Notes under the pieces: model-generated
The model's database searches: none
Seen by the model: the letters and a program-made list of their open reading frames with translations, nothing else
Told to the model about the DNA's origin: nothing
DNA from: Strobilurus pachycystidiatus
Taxonomy: Eukaryota > Basidiomycota > Agaricomycetes > Agaricales > Physalacriaceae
DNA length: 64,000 nucleotides
NCBI GenBank assembly: GCA_019915135.1
Contig: JAHLMK010000002.1
Coordinates: forward strand, 2,914,001-2,978,000
Reading direction: 5' to 3'
Made by a program: the position numbers and the translations under genes
Shown: piece by piece, positions 31,760-43,467 of the stretch
How positions within the stretch are numbered: position 1 is the first letter of the stretch
How the letters are laid out: every line of letters begins with the position of its first letter

Positions 31760-32009
31760 TCACAGTATACCATTAGACTTCCGCCCTGTATCAATGAATG
31801 GGCCCCGAAAGGTTTGTTCCCTTCAGCGGTTTCCTTGATACCGCCCCGAAACTTTCGTTCAAACAGGTAGAGAAGGTCGAGTGGCTGTATCGTGAGTTCT
31901 AAGGATCGTTGTCAATGACCTTCAAAGGACGTGGAAAAGACAATGACACGACGTGTTCAAAGCTCCAGTCCAGCTCCGGTATAGGCACATTAAACACTGC
32001 ACCCTGGCA

Positions 32010-32084
32010 GGGCACATGGTGTAGTTGGTTTATCACGCCCGCTTAGCATGCGGGAGGTGTTGGGTTCAATTCCCAATGTGTCCA
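32010..32084 (+). tRNA. tRNA-Ala (AGC)
   Basis: A 75-nt cloverleaf without intron: acceptor GGGCACA/TGTGTCC (one G-T pair), discriminator A, anticodon arm CCCGC-TTAGCAT-GCGGG with anticodon AGC, and T arm TTGGG-TTCAATT-CCCAA. The D loop is slightly long. The sequence resembles fungal alanine tRNAs. A run of T follows within 10 nt, as expected for a Pol III terminator. Confidence 0.93.
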
Positions 32085-32710
32085 TTTTTACTCTGGTCAA
32101 GACTCGATATCATTTTCACTAATTATCACAATTTGCGTCTGAGATGATATGCTCCAGAATCCAGACGTTTTGGCTCTTTTCCTGTCCGTCTTCGCAGGTC
32201 ATGATCTTATTCTGGCCCGCATGTTCGTCGGGCCGACATCAAACGAGAATCACCTGCCACGGCCATTGGCCCGGGACTCCCGCACCTGGTCCTTTGTTGC
32301 CTCCCATCATGACTCCGATGGTCGGTGTCGACACTCTACGGCAACTGTGGGCGCTCTTTCCCTCTTCCTTTCCCTCGTGCCATATACACCGGCCTCGGCC
32401 TGAATCGCAATGTCACGATGACCGGGTCTTCTCCCCGACTTTGACATATAATCTAGGGCTTGTTTACATCGGCCTCGGGCACTGAGAACAAGTTCTGGCC
32501 AACCCAAGGCTTTTTGTATGATCAAACGCCCACTGTTCACACATATACCGCTATGATGCCTCCATTGACTTCTGAATAACACCGCCGTTCGCTCGACAGG
32601 ATCTCGTCACAAGGGCAGAGCTTGACATCCACCACACCAAAGTGCGTATACCTAGGGCGAGCTTGTCCTCCTGGTTGACACTTTCGTTAGCACCAGAGAC
32701 TGTCATAAAG
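32085..32710. other. Spacer without a supported gene
   Basis: Pol III terminator T-run just after the tRNA, then short unsupported ORFs. The part near 32700 is probably the 5' UTR of the next gene. Confidence 0.4.
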
Positions 32711-33196
32711 ATGTTTCCCGACGCAGAGTCAGATCTAGGACAACTGCTATCTCCCGCTCAGCTCGCCTTGGCAGCGGAGACCTTCTTATCTCGTGTCTTC
32801 GACTCCCAAACCTCCTCTACAACTCGTCTCTCCTACTTCTCCAAAGCACGCTCGGTCACCATCCAACACTCCCATGTCGCGTGTCCTGCGCCCAGCATGT
32901 ATCGTTTCACCGGGCTCAACGCTGTCCGCTCGTATTTTGACATCGTCTCCACGCATTATAAACGCACCTCATCCCAGCAGCACACTGTCCGACTTGGGGG
33001 AAAACGTCAGGTGCTGATAACCGCGAGCGTGACTTGGAAATGGAGAATTAGCGGGAACGAATGGAGAGAGGACGTGATCTGCACAGTTGACTTCGATCCC
33101 TCGATGAAGGTGGTCTCGCTGGTGATAATCACCACATCGCCAGAAACGACCTGCTTGATGCAGGCGGTGGATACAGATTCGGGCGGCACACAGTGA
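32711..33196 (+). CDS. NTF2-like/SnoaL-like fold protein (161 aa)
   Basis: Single exon starting MFPDAESDL; an in-frame ATG 69 nt upstream (32642) is possible but adds a poorly conserved leader. The pattern of N-terminal helices (LSPAQLALAAETFLSRVF), an arginine-bearing FTGLNAVRSYFDIVSTHY helix, then long strands (RQVLITASVTWKWRIS, EDVICTVDFDPSMKVVSLVIITTSPE) is that of the cone-shaped NTF2/SnoaL superfamily. That fold holds small ligands or mediates binding, and sometimes isomerises substrates. No catalytic Asp/His pair stands out. Function unknown. Confidence 0.65.
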   Translation: MFPDAESDLGQLLSPAQLALAAETFLSRVFDSQTSSTTRLSYFSKARSVTIQHSHVACPAPSMYRFTGLNAVRSYFDIVSTHYKRTSSQQHTVRLGGKRQVLITASVTWKWRISGNEWREDVICTVDFDPSMKVVSLVIITTSPETTCLMQAVDTDSGGTQ

Positions 33197-34662
33197 GGGA
33201 GATAATCATTGAGTCGGGGACCTGCGGAGATGGTCATATGTAGTACCAAATGAATACGAATTTCAATGCCTTCCAAGCTCTAGCGACGGTCTCTGAGTTC
33301 TGGCTATACAAGCATCTGACAGCTGCCATACACATGCACCCACCGACCGTAGTAGCCCTACTGCGACATCAACTCAAAGGGGATTTGGCCTGTCTGTCAA
33401 TGTGGGGCGTCTAGTTGCTGAGATGCGTCTTCCCCGCGTGGGCAGGGTAGATCCACACGGCCACAACCAATGGATCGGCGTCAACCAAGAAGGAAGCCGA
33501 GTCAGTGACGTCAACATTGGCCTTTTCCCACCAACTCCCACGGACGCCCACCCCAACATACGTCCTCTTTGCCTCTTCAGTCGAGTCTCCAGGTGTCTTC
33601 CACATTCATTCAGTGGCTTCTAGTATGCATAAGCGCGACTGAATCTGATAGAGGCACCCCAGGACGTCTCAGTCCTACCAGTCAGACGGTACATATATCC
33701 CGTAAAATTTCTTCCCATCAGATTATCGAGACTTCTTACATTTCTCCACTATTTCTCCACAGTGATGAATCCTTCCCACTCGGTTTTAGCTTGCTTGTCA
33801 GCCGCCGCAGTTCAATGATTTGCGAACATGAGGTGGATCACGACGCTCAAAATAAATATGATGATTTCTTTTCGTCAATTCTCTCTGATTGATTATTGTG
33901 TGGAGCAGTCGCGCGCACAGTGGGGTTCTGAGTCTGAATCGCACTGCCTCAGCGCTCGGGTTTGCAGGTGAGCATCCGTCGTTCTTCGAAGTACGTTACC
34001 TGATCATGAATTACAGTATCCTCAGAGAAAGCCCATTCACTCGGCGACCGGCTTCTTTGCTGGATTTCGGACATCAAGGTTGTGCGGGAATTTTGGAGCT
34101 TCCCGAGTGGTGCCATCACCCCCACTAATGTACGAGCGCCACGTTCTGTTCTCGTGCTATTGTGAGTTTCTCTTCACCTATCACACTGAACCTTGATTGT
34201 GGATTTCATGCGTGACTTCCCACTCAGCTAGACGTACTGTAAAATCTTCTGCGCATTTCATCGATACGTTGGCCTTCCAGGTTTGTACTGTTCATGTGCG
34301 TTGAAGCACTATGCGTTGAATCGCCAAGCTTCAATCTTGTTTACCCTTATTCAAGCTGAGACGTTGGCAACAGCGCCTAATTTGCAGCTCCAACGACTCC
34401 AACGGACTTTGATCAGCGTTACGTTTGCTGTACCGCATCCGCACCGTTGAAGGTTCCTGTCCAACACACAAAACGCGTATTTCTCTAGTTCGCGCTGTCA
34501 TAAATGACACTAAACCACGTCATACAAGTGCTGCGCTCAACGGTGTGTTTTCCAACTCATATGTAGTTGGACTGTGGCTCGCGATGTGTTGGGGCTTGGC
34601 ATATAAAGGGCCCACGAAAACATCTCTTTCTCTCAGCAGCGCATTCCATTCCCATCCACACA
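33197..34662. other. Spacer and promoter region
   Basis: No supported gene. TATAAAG at 34602-34608 belongs to the gene at 34663. Confidence 0.45.
34602..34608 (+). promoter_or_regulatory. TATA box of secreted helical protein B
   Basis: TATAAAG about 55 nt upstream of the ATG, matching the paralogue's promoter. Confidence 0.7.
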
Positions 34663-35384
34663 ATGATCGTCACCCGCCTCGCATTCGTAGCCGTCTCTTT
34701 CTTCTCCTACGCGTCGACGTCCGTCAATGCGTTGGTGACTCCCAACACTGGACTTTCGGCCAAGCGCGACACCAACGCCGACGTCGAGACGATTCTCACC
34801 ACGCTCAAGGGCGTCACAGACAGTGTCCTGCCTCAGATTGGTACGCACCAGTTCGATTGAAAAGACTATGTCCCCATACTGACTATTTTCCAGATTCCGC
34901 TGTGGCCAATGGACAGGCTGACGACACTACTCTCGATCCCCTCTTCAGCCAAGTCCAGGATGCTCTGAACACCGCTGTCTCGTCGGTTGAGGCTCTCGGC
35001 TCTTCCAGCCGCAAGTCGAAGAGGCAAAGCGAGTCCGATCTCGCTTCCCTTGTAGCGACAATCATAACTGTACGCGCTTTTCATCCTGATTATTGTCGTA
35101 GTGCTGACGACCACTGTGCAGAACATTAACGATTCGGTGACGGCCGCCGATTCCGCCGCGGCGAATGGTTTCCCGACAATCATCCTCGACTTCAGCACGG
35201 CCCTTGACAAGCTCCTGATTGCCCTGGACATCTACGTTCCCGACATCCTTCATGATGTTGTTATCATGTATGTATTCCCGTGCTTCGTAAGCCGCGCTTT
35301 TGCTCACTCCTGCTGCCTGACAGTCTTGACGACGTTGTTGGGGTCGTCGTTGCACTGCTATATGAGCTACTAGGGGACTTGTAA
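34663..35384 (+). CDS. Secreted helical protein, paralogue B (186 aa, four exons)
   Basis: Exons 34663-34840, 34894-35069, 35122-35267 and 35324-35384 join in frame; exon 2 is exactly as long (176 nt) as in the paralogue at 18237, and all intron phases agree. Signal peptide (FVAVSFFSYASTSVNA), SAKRD site, helix LFSQVQDALNTAVSSVEAL, second KRQSE, then LDKLLIALDIYVPDILHDVV and the hydrophobic end LDDVVGVVVALLYELLGDL. The strongest conservation lies in DSAVANGQ, KRQSE and the C-terminal valine-rich helix, which may be what matters functionally. Possibly a wall- or surface-associated amphipathic protein; an HsbA-like role is a weak suggestion. Confidence 0.87.
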
Positions 35385-36630
35385 GCTGGTATGGAAGATA
35401 TCCGTGGACTAAGTATTGCATGATTACTTTGATTTCGGACTTGTTTGGTTTGGACCGTTCATTTAGCATACACGCGTAATGTCAATAATCATTCTGTGAC
35501 ATGGCCTCGCCAAAGGATGCCCCTTATCGAATTCCTTAGCTGATCCAACCGGTTTAAGGGCGACGTGTGTGGCACACACTGCAAGACCTACGCGTGCCCT
35601 CGATGTGGAGGCAATAGATCAATATTCAATGACAGCCCTTTCGATTATATTGCTGACGCACATTTCAAGAAGCTATTCACCGTCTAGTGATACAACACTA
35701 GTAAGTACGTGGACCAAGATGTCGAGGCCAAGTCGGCCGCTGCGAATCACAGAGGAGTATTGGAGGAGTAAGACTGTAAGAGAAGCGCCAGGCACGGTCC
35801 ATTTTTGGTCATACTGATCACGGCGCTAACCGACTTTATCGAGACTCCGCTTGAACTGGCAAAAAGCGTGTACAGGGGTTCGAACGGCTTTAGCCTTTAC
35901 TTCCTTGGTTTCGCAGCCTGCAGGATGCACGGCCAAAGAAACGCTTCGCCGAGCTGGCCTCGAAACCGGATGAGGACTTGGCCGACTTGGGACAATAACG
36001 TGTGACTCGCCGCCTTTCCTTTATGATAAGATTGGCCGAAAGACAAGCTCAGGCCAAAGACGCAGGTTTCGTCCCAACGAGGTCATTGGTCTCTCGGGAA
36101 ACCGATCCATCAGACACAAACTGCGCAGGAAGCGTCGCGACTTTTGCGAGTGCAGTTTGAGCAAGTGTCGGCGCAGTCACTCGGACTACCCGATTCGATC
36201 CGTTCTCGTCGTCGTGGGCCGGTGCACCGCTTCCACTGCACTTGGCAGGACCGAACTGATGAAGCCCACCCCCCTTGGTCACGTTACACAAAGGGCAGGT
36301 GTCACTGTCAGTGTAAGCATAATTTAGCGCCTACTACCAATGGTCTCAATGGCAATCGTCTCTGGCGATGGCGCACTAACTCTGACAGAGGCCGTACTGG
36401 TGATAACCAGGCCATCGGCCGTCTCTTGCGCAGTCCAGAATCAACAGGGCCGCTGCCTGACACGATGCCGATCTGCCAAGACTTTTGCCTCCGATCGTAT
36501 AAAAGGCCTCGCCACCCAAGAGGACGATGTTTCCCGGTCTTGGTTTGGTGCGCTTGTGGTCGCCCACCCTCTTTCTCATTCTTTCTTTCATCTCCCCTCG
36601 TTCCGTTCTTAAATCTTCTCTCGGCGCAAA
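35385..36630. other. Spacer and fungalysin promoter
   Basis: No supported gene in about 1.2 kb. The last 130 bp hold TATAAAAG and a C/T-rich leader of the fungalysin gene. Confidence 0.45.
36498..36505 (+). promoter_or_regulatory. TATA box of the fungalysin gene
   Basis: TATAAAAG 126 nt upstream of the ATG at 36631, followed by a T/C-rich leader. Confidence 0.65.
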
Positions 36631-39181
36631 ATGGTCGCTTTCACTTTCAACTTACTGGCTTCCTCATGCCTGCTACTCTCCTCCGTTATGGCTGCGCCGT
36701 GGCCCATCAACTCGAGGCATTCCACCCACCGCGTCAGGCATATATCGCGGGAGCTCCAGCTCAATACCTACCATCCCCGCTCGACATTCACGGTATAGGG
36801 TTTTTGATCCGCCTCGAAATCAATTATGCTCATGGGAATGGTAGACCTTTGGTGCCGGCATCGACCATCCGCTTTCGAAACGCGCAGAGGCGACTCTCGG
36901 AGAAATGGCTACTGAGTTTCTCGCCACTCAGCTCGGGATGGCCGCCGATAGTGTCGCGTACCGCGTCGGAGTAAATGGCAACACAAGCCACGCGTATCTT
37001 AGGCAGACGCATGTGAGTGCTTGCACGCATTCCATCTACGCTGAGACTCATGTGGATCTCATGCAGAACGGAATCCCCATCTCCAACGCCGTTGCCAACG
37101 TCGCCATTAGGAACAACAAGGTCAGTGCGATGTGTCCATGGTAACCATCTGACATCTTTCTGACGAACGCTTCCGCCAGGTCGTCTCGTACGGATCATCT
37201 TTTGTGCAGTGCTGTAAGTCTTTTCACGTTCACTCAACTTCTGACTTACGATGGTCTCTCCCGCCAGCGACTATGAAGATGGCCTCATCTACCCCATCTC
37301 TCGCACTCGCCGCTGCCATCCCCATGGCTGAGTCCATCGTCGGAGGAACATATAACGAACACCCCGCCACCCTTGAATACGTTCTCAAAGACGACTCCTC
37401 CGCCGCGCTTACCCATGTGGTCCAGATTCGAAACCAAACGACCGGTGCCTGGGTCGAGGCCTTCGTGGACGCGCATACGGGCGAGCTGGTGTCGGTGACG
37501 GACTTTGTCGCACATGCATCGGTGAGTGGACCTCACTACTACCGTCGGGGACAACGCTTATAGTTGTGTTGTAGTTTCGCGTTTTGCCGTTTGAAGTTGA
37601 GACTCTGGATGACAGCGATCAGGTCCTGCTGAAGGATCCAGAGAACCTCAATGCGTCCCCATTTGGATGGAACTCGGACGGAACGACGGACTTCCAGTCA
37701 GTATATCTCCCTTCCTCATTTTGTCGTTTCGTTGACACTTTCTGTTTAGGACTACTCGGTTAGTCTCACCCTGCCTCTGCTAGAAGCCGCACTAAACTAA
37801 CGCCATCCGGTTCATAGAGGAAACAACGCTTTTGCCTTCAAAGGCCGCAGACTCACCGCCGAGTCTGCCGTTGACAGCTTCGATTTCACGGTTGATCTTA
37901 CCGTGGAGCCTGATGCCACACAGGCAAACATTGACGCTGCCCGTACAAACGCCTTCTTCATCGTCAACTCGGTTCACGACGTTACCTATCTGTAAGTTTG
38001 AGGCTTATCTATTTCCTTGCACGATCTGATTGCTTCTGGCTCAGCTATGGATTCACTGAAGCCGCTTTCAATTTCCAAGCCAACAACTTGGGGAAAGGCG
38101 GTAGGGGAAACGACGCAGTCAGCATTTCGGTGCAGGACGCGTCGGGCGTCAACAATGCCAACTTTGCTACTCCGGCTGAGTACGTTCATGTCTCATTCTC
38201 TTCTTTACAGTTCACTTACCGAAGCCTTCCCTTTGCAGTGGTCAATCCGGTTCAATGCGTAAGCTTCTCTCCCTCATATCGTCCGAGTCCGTACTCAACA
38301 ACAAGCTCACAGGGATGTTCCTTTGGGATTTGACATCTGTATGTCTTGTCCTCTTCACTGACTCTAACATTGTTTAACAAATCATGCAGCCCGGCCGTGA
38401 CGGAGCACTTGAGAACGATGTAATCATCCACGAGAACATGCATGGTGTCACGAACCGCATGACTGGCGGAGGGACAGGGCGCTGCTTACAAACCCTCGAG
38501 GCAGGCGGTATGGGTGAAGGATGGTCGGATGCTATGGCTGAGTGTGTCCTTACCTGCCGGGATGAGTTCGTCAATACTGAAACTCGTGCTCTATAGCTGG
38601 GTGCAACAAACCGCAGTGACGGCCGACTTTTCCGTCGGGACGTTCGTCTCTGGCAGGGCTGGCGGACTCCGCGCGGCACCCTATTCGACCAACGCAAGAG
38701 TGAACTCGCTGACCTTTGGGGATCTGCGAACGCTCAATGAAGTTCATGGTGCGTACATGTTTCTCCCAATCTTCATTATCAATCACTGACTTGTCGTCAA
38801 TGGGCAGACATCGGCGAAGTCTGGGCTAACATTCTTCACAATGTATACGCAGCGCTCGTCGCAGACCTCGGGTTCTCCGCTACAGCCAAGACGGACCCTA
38901 CGGGAACGGAAGGGAACGTTGTGTTCCTACATCTGCTCTTGGACGGGCTGCAGCTGCAGCCGTGTAATCCGGATTGTAGGTGGTTTGCTGTCCGTCCGAG
39001 GTCATAACATTGATATCATTTTCCAGTCCTTGCAGCTCGCGATGCTATATACCAAGCCGACCTGAACCGGTTCAACGGCGCGCACACTTGCACGCTCCAG
39101 GTTGCGTTTGCAAGTCGTGGATTGGGACTGAATGCGAGGAACCATCGGAATGATGCCACTGTCTCCGCAGCCTGCGCGTAG
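36631..39181 (+). CDS. Fungalysin, secreted M36 zinc metalloprotease (594 aa, 15 exons)
   Basis: Exons: 36631-36792, 36845-37012, 37067-37120, 37180-37213, 37268-37521, 37575-37696, 37750-37758, 37818-37991, 38045-38179, 38239-38258, 38313-38338, 38390-38541, 38597-38748, 38808-38975 and 39027-39181; every junction keeps frame. Layout: signal peptide (to about MAAPW), FTP propeptide, then PepSY-like [14 protein letters not shown]...[17 protein letters not shown], then the catalytic domain with HENMH (H400, E401, H404) and the third zinc ligand E429 in GEGWSD. Family role: extracellular endopeptidase with broad specificity in saprotrophs and pathogens, activated by propeptide removal. Exon 7 is a 9-nt microexon and exons 10-11 are 20 and 26 nt. 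Length is usual for the family. A paralogue is interrupted at 10162. Confidence 0.95.
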
Positions 39182-40271
39182 GTGGGGAGAGTAGAGTTTG
39201 GCGCTGAGGCCTATATAGCATTCATCTCATTTACTAACCTATCTAATAGCACATCGTTTGATACATGTCGCCACACACCGTACCGTACCAGACCCTACCG
39301 GAGACCATCAATGAAAGAAAGTTTGCATCTTGCAAAGTCCTCATATCTGGATCCAGCGTTCTCTGAGTGGCATTTGCGATACCTCCAGGGGGTGATTCGG
39401 GATTTCAGAAGAAAGCCCAAGCCTGTAGTCAGCGTCTTTGTAACAATCGCGTCCCGTTTCTATGCGAATTCGTCAATAGTACTGACACTAGCTGAGGGGG
39501 CCGCCGGCACGCAACTCGTACTCCCGGTTGCCACCGTTACACACGCGTTTACTTTGCGCGACGAGATTATCGGTCCGCTGGCAAACCCAACGCACGCCAC
39601 TTGAATGGAGTCTCCTCTAGGCAGACTCAATCTCCGCCGCAGTGATGTCCGCTTTCACGGCTTTCTTCTCTGCTTCCCTCAGGCAAGCTCGTAAACGTCG
39701 AGGGTCCGCGACGACAGTTTCTCAGCTTTGCTGTTAGCTCCAATGTTGTCGCTACCCAACTCAGTGTAAGGGCGTTCACCTGTTCTTGTGTTATGAATTT
39801 TGCTCAGCCGTTCCATGATGGGCACTGCATTGACTCAATCCCTGGGGTTTATAGCTCTACGTTGTCTCTTATATTCTCGTGTCTTTGGTCTTTTGACTTC
39901 GATGTGTACTCAAGACTGTTTGTGACACCCTCGGTATCCTGGACCGAAGTCACACGACTCCGGCGGGGCGGCCCGACGATCGGGCCACATTATCTGGATC
40001 TTCGACTCCCATGGCGTTTCGTCACTTCACAGCCATCCGCCTCACGCATCCTCGCGAACTGTATACAGCGCAGAAACATGCCCCACGCGGACCGGGTGGC
40101 GATGGTAACATGGTGCCCTTCAGACGTGTTCCATTATAACTTCCGCCGATTATGGAAATAGATCCGCAGCATCCGCACAAGTTATTTGATAACTGCGCAG
40201 ATGTCATCATCGTACCGTTCATCAGGCTCCTTGACCTCTTGCTTTGCTTCTCATTCCTTTCGTGCGACACG
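39182..40271. other. Spacer without a supported gene
   Basis: Short ORFs only. The ORF starting at 40152 merely extends the mannosyltransferase frame upstream. Confidence 0.4.
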
Positions 40272-42054
40272 ATGGGCGCGCCCCTCCCCATACCGACTGG
40301 CAATGCCCGGCGCTATATAACGGTCATCATCGTCCTTGTGGTCAGTGGCAGCGCGGATGTCTCCTTTGAGCCCCTCTCACGTTCGCAACAGATCTGCATA
40401 CACTACATCATTGCGCTGGGCTGGAAAAAGACCTCGGCCGGGGTTCTCTCTGCAGCTGGGCTCGGAGAAAGCGCCTTGGATGCCCTGGCCGACGCTCCTA
40501 TCCCCAGCGCTAGCGATGCATGGGACGGACAGCCATCCTCGCTTCCACTGGGTGTCGCACCAAATTACTCGAACATGACCGAGCGCGCCAATGCCACATT
40601 CGTGATACTATGCCGGAATAGCGACATCAATGGCGTTGTGGCCAGCATGCAGAGCGTCGAGGACCGATTCAACGGCCGGTTCAACTACCCATGGGTCTTG
40701 CTCAATGACGAGCCCTTTACGGACGAGTTCAAGCAGTGCGTCATTCCTTTCCGTCGACGTGTGTATTCCGGCTGATCCTTCTGATTTCTCAGGCGGGTAA
40801 GTGTGCTGACGAGAGCTCCGCTGGAGTTCGGCCTCATACCATCGGAGCAGTGGGTTCAGCCTAACTGGATTGACGAGGATCGCGCGCGGACCGGACGTAT
40901 GAGAATGGTTGCACAGCGCATTATTTACGGCGGTGCGTCTCACCTCCCTCCCCTCCTACCGACACCCTTCTGACCATATGAAACAGGCAGCGTATCGTAA
41001 GAAGGACGTCTCTTCTTCCAATACCGCGGCTAATTCTTTGGAGCAGGTATCGTAACATGTGTCGGTTCAACTCTGGGGTGCGTGATCATCACACGATGGC
41101 CGACGCAGAGCGTTGATAGCTGTCTAGTTCTTCTTTAATCACGAACTTTTGAAACCATACAAGTACTATTGGCGGTGCGTTCGGCGTTCCATCTGTCGTT
41201 ACATGCTCGCTGACAGTTGATTAGAGTCGAGTGCGTTCAATCATGGCCGATGTCGGTGATATTGAGCAAGCTGCTAACATTAGAACAGGCCCGATGTCAA
41301 GTTCTTCTGCGACATCCAGTATGACCCTTTCCTATATATGCAACAGAATGACAAGATATACAGTGAGTTTTTCGGTAGCGAATTATACCATTGCCTCTGA
41401 TTTTCCTGAAGGCTTCACGATCTCTTTGTTGGAGTGGGAGGCGACCATACCATCGCTGTGGAGCACCGTGAAGGAGTTCATCGCCCTCTATCCGCAACAC
41501 ATCGATCCCCAGAACGCCATGGACTTTGTCTCGAACGATGGTGGTGCCACATACAACCGGTGTCATTGTGAGCATCGCTTCTTCCCTCTCCTGAATCCCT
41601 CTGAGGAACTTACGGCACAGTCTGGAGCAACTTCGAAATTGCGAATCTCGACTTCTGGCGATCGCCACAATATCAAGACTTCTTCAACTATTTGGAGAAT
41701 AAGGGAGGTTTCTACTACGAGGTGCGCGTGTTCCCTGTCACCACCACCTCTCGACTTGACCCTGATGCCTCATAGCGATGGGGTGACGCGCCTATACATT
41801 CGATCGCTGCTGCTCTCTTTGCGCGTCGCGATCAGATACACTTCTTCCGCGATATAGGATACCGCCACGAGAAATTCCAACACTGTCCACAGGACGACCA
41901 GTGGACGGCGGGCCGATGTTCGTGCGATCCGAAGGATTCGTTCGGTGGGTGTTGTCTGCTTCGTCTCGCAAACCCTCCGACTCTGACCTTCGTGTTTGCT
42001 ACAGAGAGACACCCGGACTCATGCGTCAACAAATTCGAGGCGCTCTTTTCATAG
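40272..42054 (+). CDS. GT15 (KRE2/MNT1-type) alpha-1,2-mannosyltransferase (398 aa, 12 exons)
   Basis: Exons 40272-40340, 40392-40735, 40793-40932, 40987-40996, 41047-41077, 41128-41174, 41225-41230, 41289-41362, 41412-41567, 41621-41721, 41776-41944 and 42005-42054 join in frame. A short cytosolic tail and one membrane anchor (about residues 15-33, formed by splicing exon 1 to 2) give the type II Golgi topology of the family. Conserved blocks follow in order: ATFVILCRNS, VEDRFN, NYPWVLLNDEPF, YRNMCRF, EPDVKFFCDIQYD, EWEATIPSLW, CHFWSNFEIANLDFW and RWGDAPIHSIAA. The enzyme transfers mannose from GDP-mannose onto O- and N-linked glycans of secreted and wall proteins. Two microexons (10 and 6 nt) are needed to keep the conserved motifs. 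The start at MGAPLPIP is chosen because it places the anchor near the N-terminus; 40152 is an upstream alternative. Confidence 0.94.
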
Positions 42055-42360
42055 CACTCGGCCGGTTCGGTCATTGTATTAATAGCATCTCTGCGTGGTA
42101 TATATATTGATAGATTTCACATTGGGACGCTCTAGATGTACATGATGTATGTCTGTGTATTAATAGGGTTCATAGATTTCTGTCTGGGCGAAGATGACGA
42201 TACGTCAAGTCAAACTCATCACCTCGAGTGATGAAGTATTGGGGGGATCATTGCCCAGCAATTTATCTGCTTCGGCCTGTTGACTATCTGTGTACAAGGT
42301 AAAGTACAATTGAATACAACGAAACAGTTCATATGGGTAAGGAATTTCGACTTCTATCAC

Positions 42361-43467
42361 CTAGTTCTCGATCTGACAGAACTGATGATATTCTTCAATT
42401 TCAGAGATGACTCCTTTCGTCAGACGCAGACACTTCTCCAAGTAAGAACTATCGAAATCTTTTCTGCGTACGGATTGCCAGATGTCCCAGAATTGTTTCC
42501 CGGCGTGCAACCCCCTCCCCTCCTTCAGTGCTGGCAGCAATTTCTCCATCATCTGAAGAGCCTCCTGCAGCGTAATGTTCGATGGGCCCGGAAGGATGCC
42601 GCATAGGACATCATGAGTATGCACTAGCATACGGGCATCGGGTGAAATGACTGCAAAATAGACATTCTGCACAGGTTGCGTATGACTTCCCGTCCCTCTC
42701 AGCCTCTCTAGCGCTTCGACGATGTCAGACCAGAACTGTAACTCCCTCGTTATATCGAACACCACGAGTTCCGGGTACGGAGCGAGCTGGGTATAACCCG
42801 CAAGCTCGCGCACAGCAATCCACAATTTCTTCACATTGTGCTCCGCTGCGAGTCCCTTCACTGTTGTACCGTCGACCAGCATGTGTTTGCTCTTGAGAAA
42901 ACACATGGGACTCTCTATCTTTCGTTTCAACATGCTCAAGAGGGCAGCAGTGTCTTGTGGGACTGAGTTGGCAAGACCGAAAGATGCGAGGTCTTCCTCC
43001 AACTTGGAGACGCGTATCAGAAGGGCGTCGAGACTATCCCCTTTTTCGTTGAGAAGATCCTTTGTTGCTTTCGCCTGCAACACCGTGAAACCGGCGGGCA
43101 TATAGACTCGGAAGTGTTCCGCTTGGCCCGCTCTCCATGTGTAGACCACGCCGATCATCGAATCGCGCCACTGAACGAGGTCCCTGGCGAGTTGCCAAGG
43201 ATCCTGGGTAGGAGAGCCTGCGGGAAATGAATCCACGATCGACGCAGAGAGCGTCTTGCGCCTGTTATAATCCGGCAGTAACTTGAGAGGCTCGTCGTTC
43301 TTGGAATATCTCGAGTCTGCAATATTTTCGAGGATGAAGCAGCAGTCGACGACAAGTGCGCCGACGACTAGGGTGATGGTGGTTGCAGATGTGTTGGTGA
43401 TCGATGGCCCTCCGCCAGACTTGAGGGAAGGCTGGCTGCCACGCGATCGACCGTTGAAGATTGGCAT
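42361..43467 (-). CDS. Uncharacterised coiled-coil protein with an N-terminal hydrophobic segment (368 aa)
   Basis: Single exon, no family recognised. It begins MPIFNGRSRGSQ, then a hydrophobic stretch (TTITLVVGALVVDCCFILENI, about residues 25-45) that may be an anchor. A predicted coiled coil (KATKDLLNEKGDSLDALLIRVSKLEEDL) and a C-terminal globular part with LAPYPELVVFDITRELQFW follow. An in-frame ATG at 43563 would add 32 residues, but a TATA-like CTATATT near 43510 lies between the two ATGs, so the inner start is preferred. There is no clear link to its neighbours, the mannosyltransferase and the transposase. Confidence 0.65.
   Translation of the reverse strand: MPIFNGRSRGSQPSLKSGGGPSITNTSATTITLVVGALVVDCCFILENIADSRYSKNDEPLKLLPDYNRRKTLSASIVDSFPAGSPTQDPWQLARDLVQWRDSMIGVVYTWRAGQAEHFRVYMPAGFTVLQAKATKDLLNEKGDSLDALLIRVSKLEEDLASFGLANSVPQDTAALLSMLKRKIESPMCFLKSKHMLVDGTTVKGLAAEHNVKKLWIAVRELAGYTQLAPYPELVVFDITRELQFWSDIVEALERLRGTGSHTQPVQNVYFAVISPDARMLVHTHDVLCGILPGPSNITLQEALQMMEKLLPALKEGRGLHAGKQFWDIWQSVRRKDFDSSYLEKCLRLTKGVISEIEEYHQFCQIEN

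Noticed and set aside
36144..36974. 276-codon plus-strand ORF
   Set aside because: It is a shadow frame running across the fungalysin promoter and first exon in the wrong frame.
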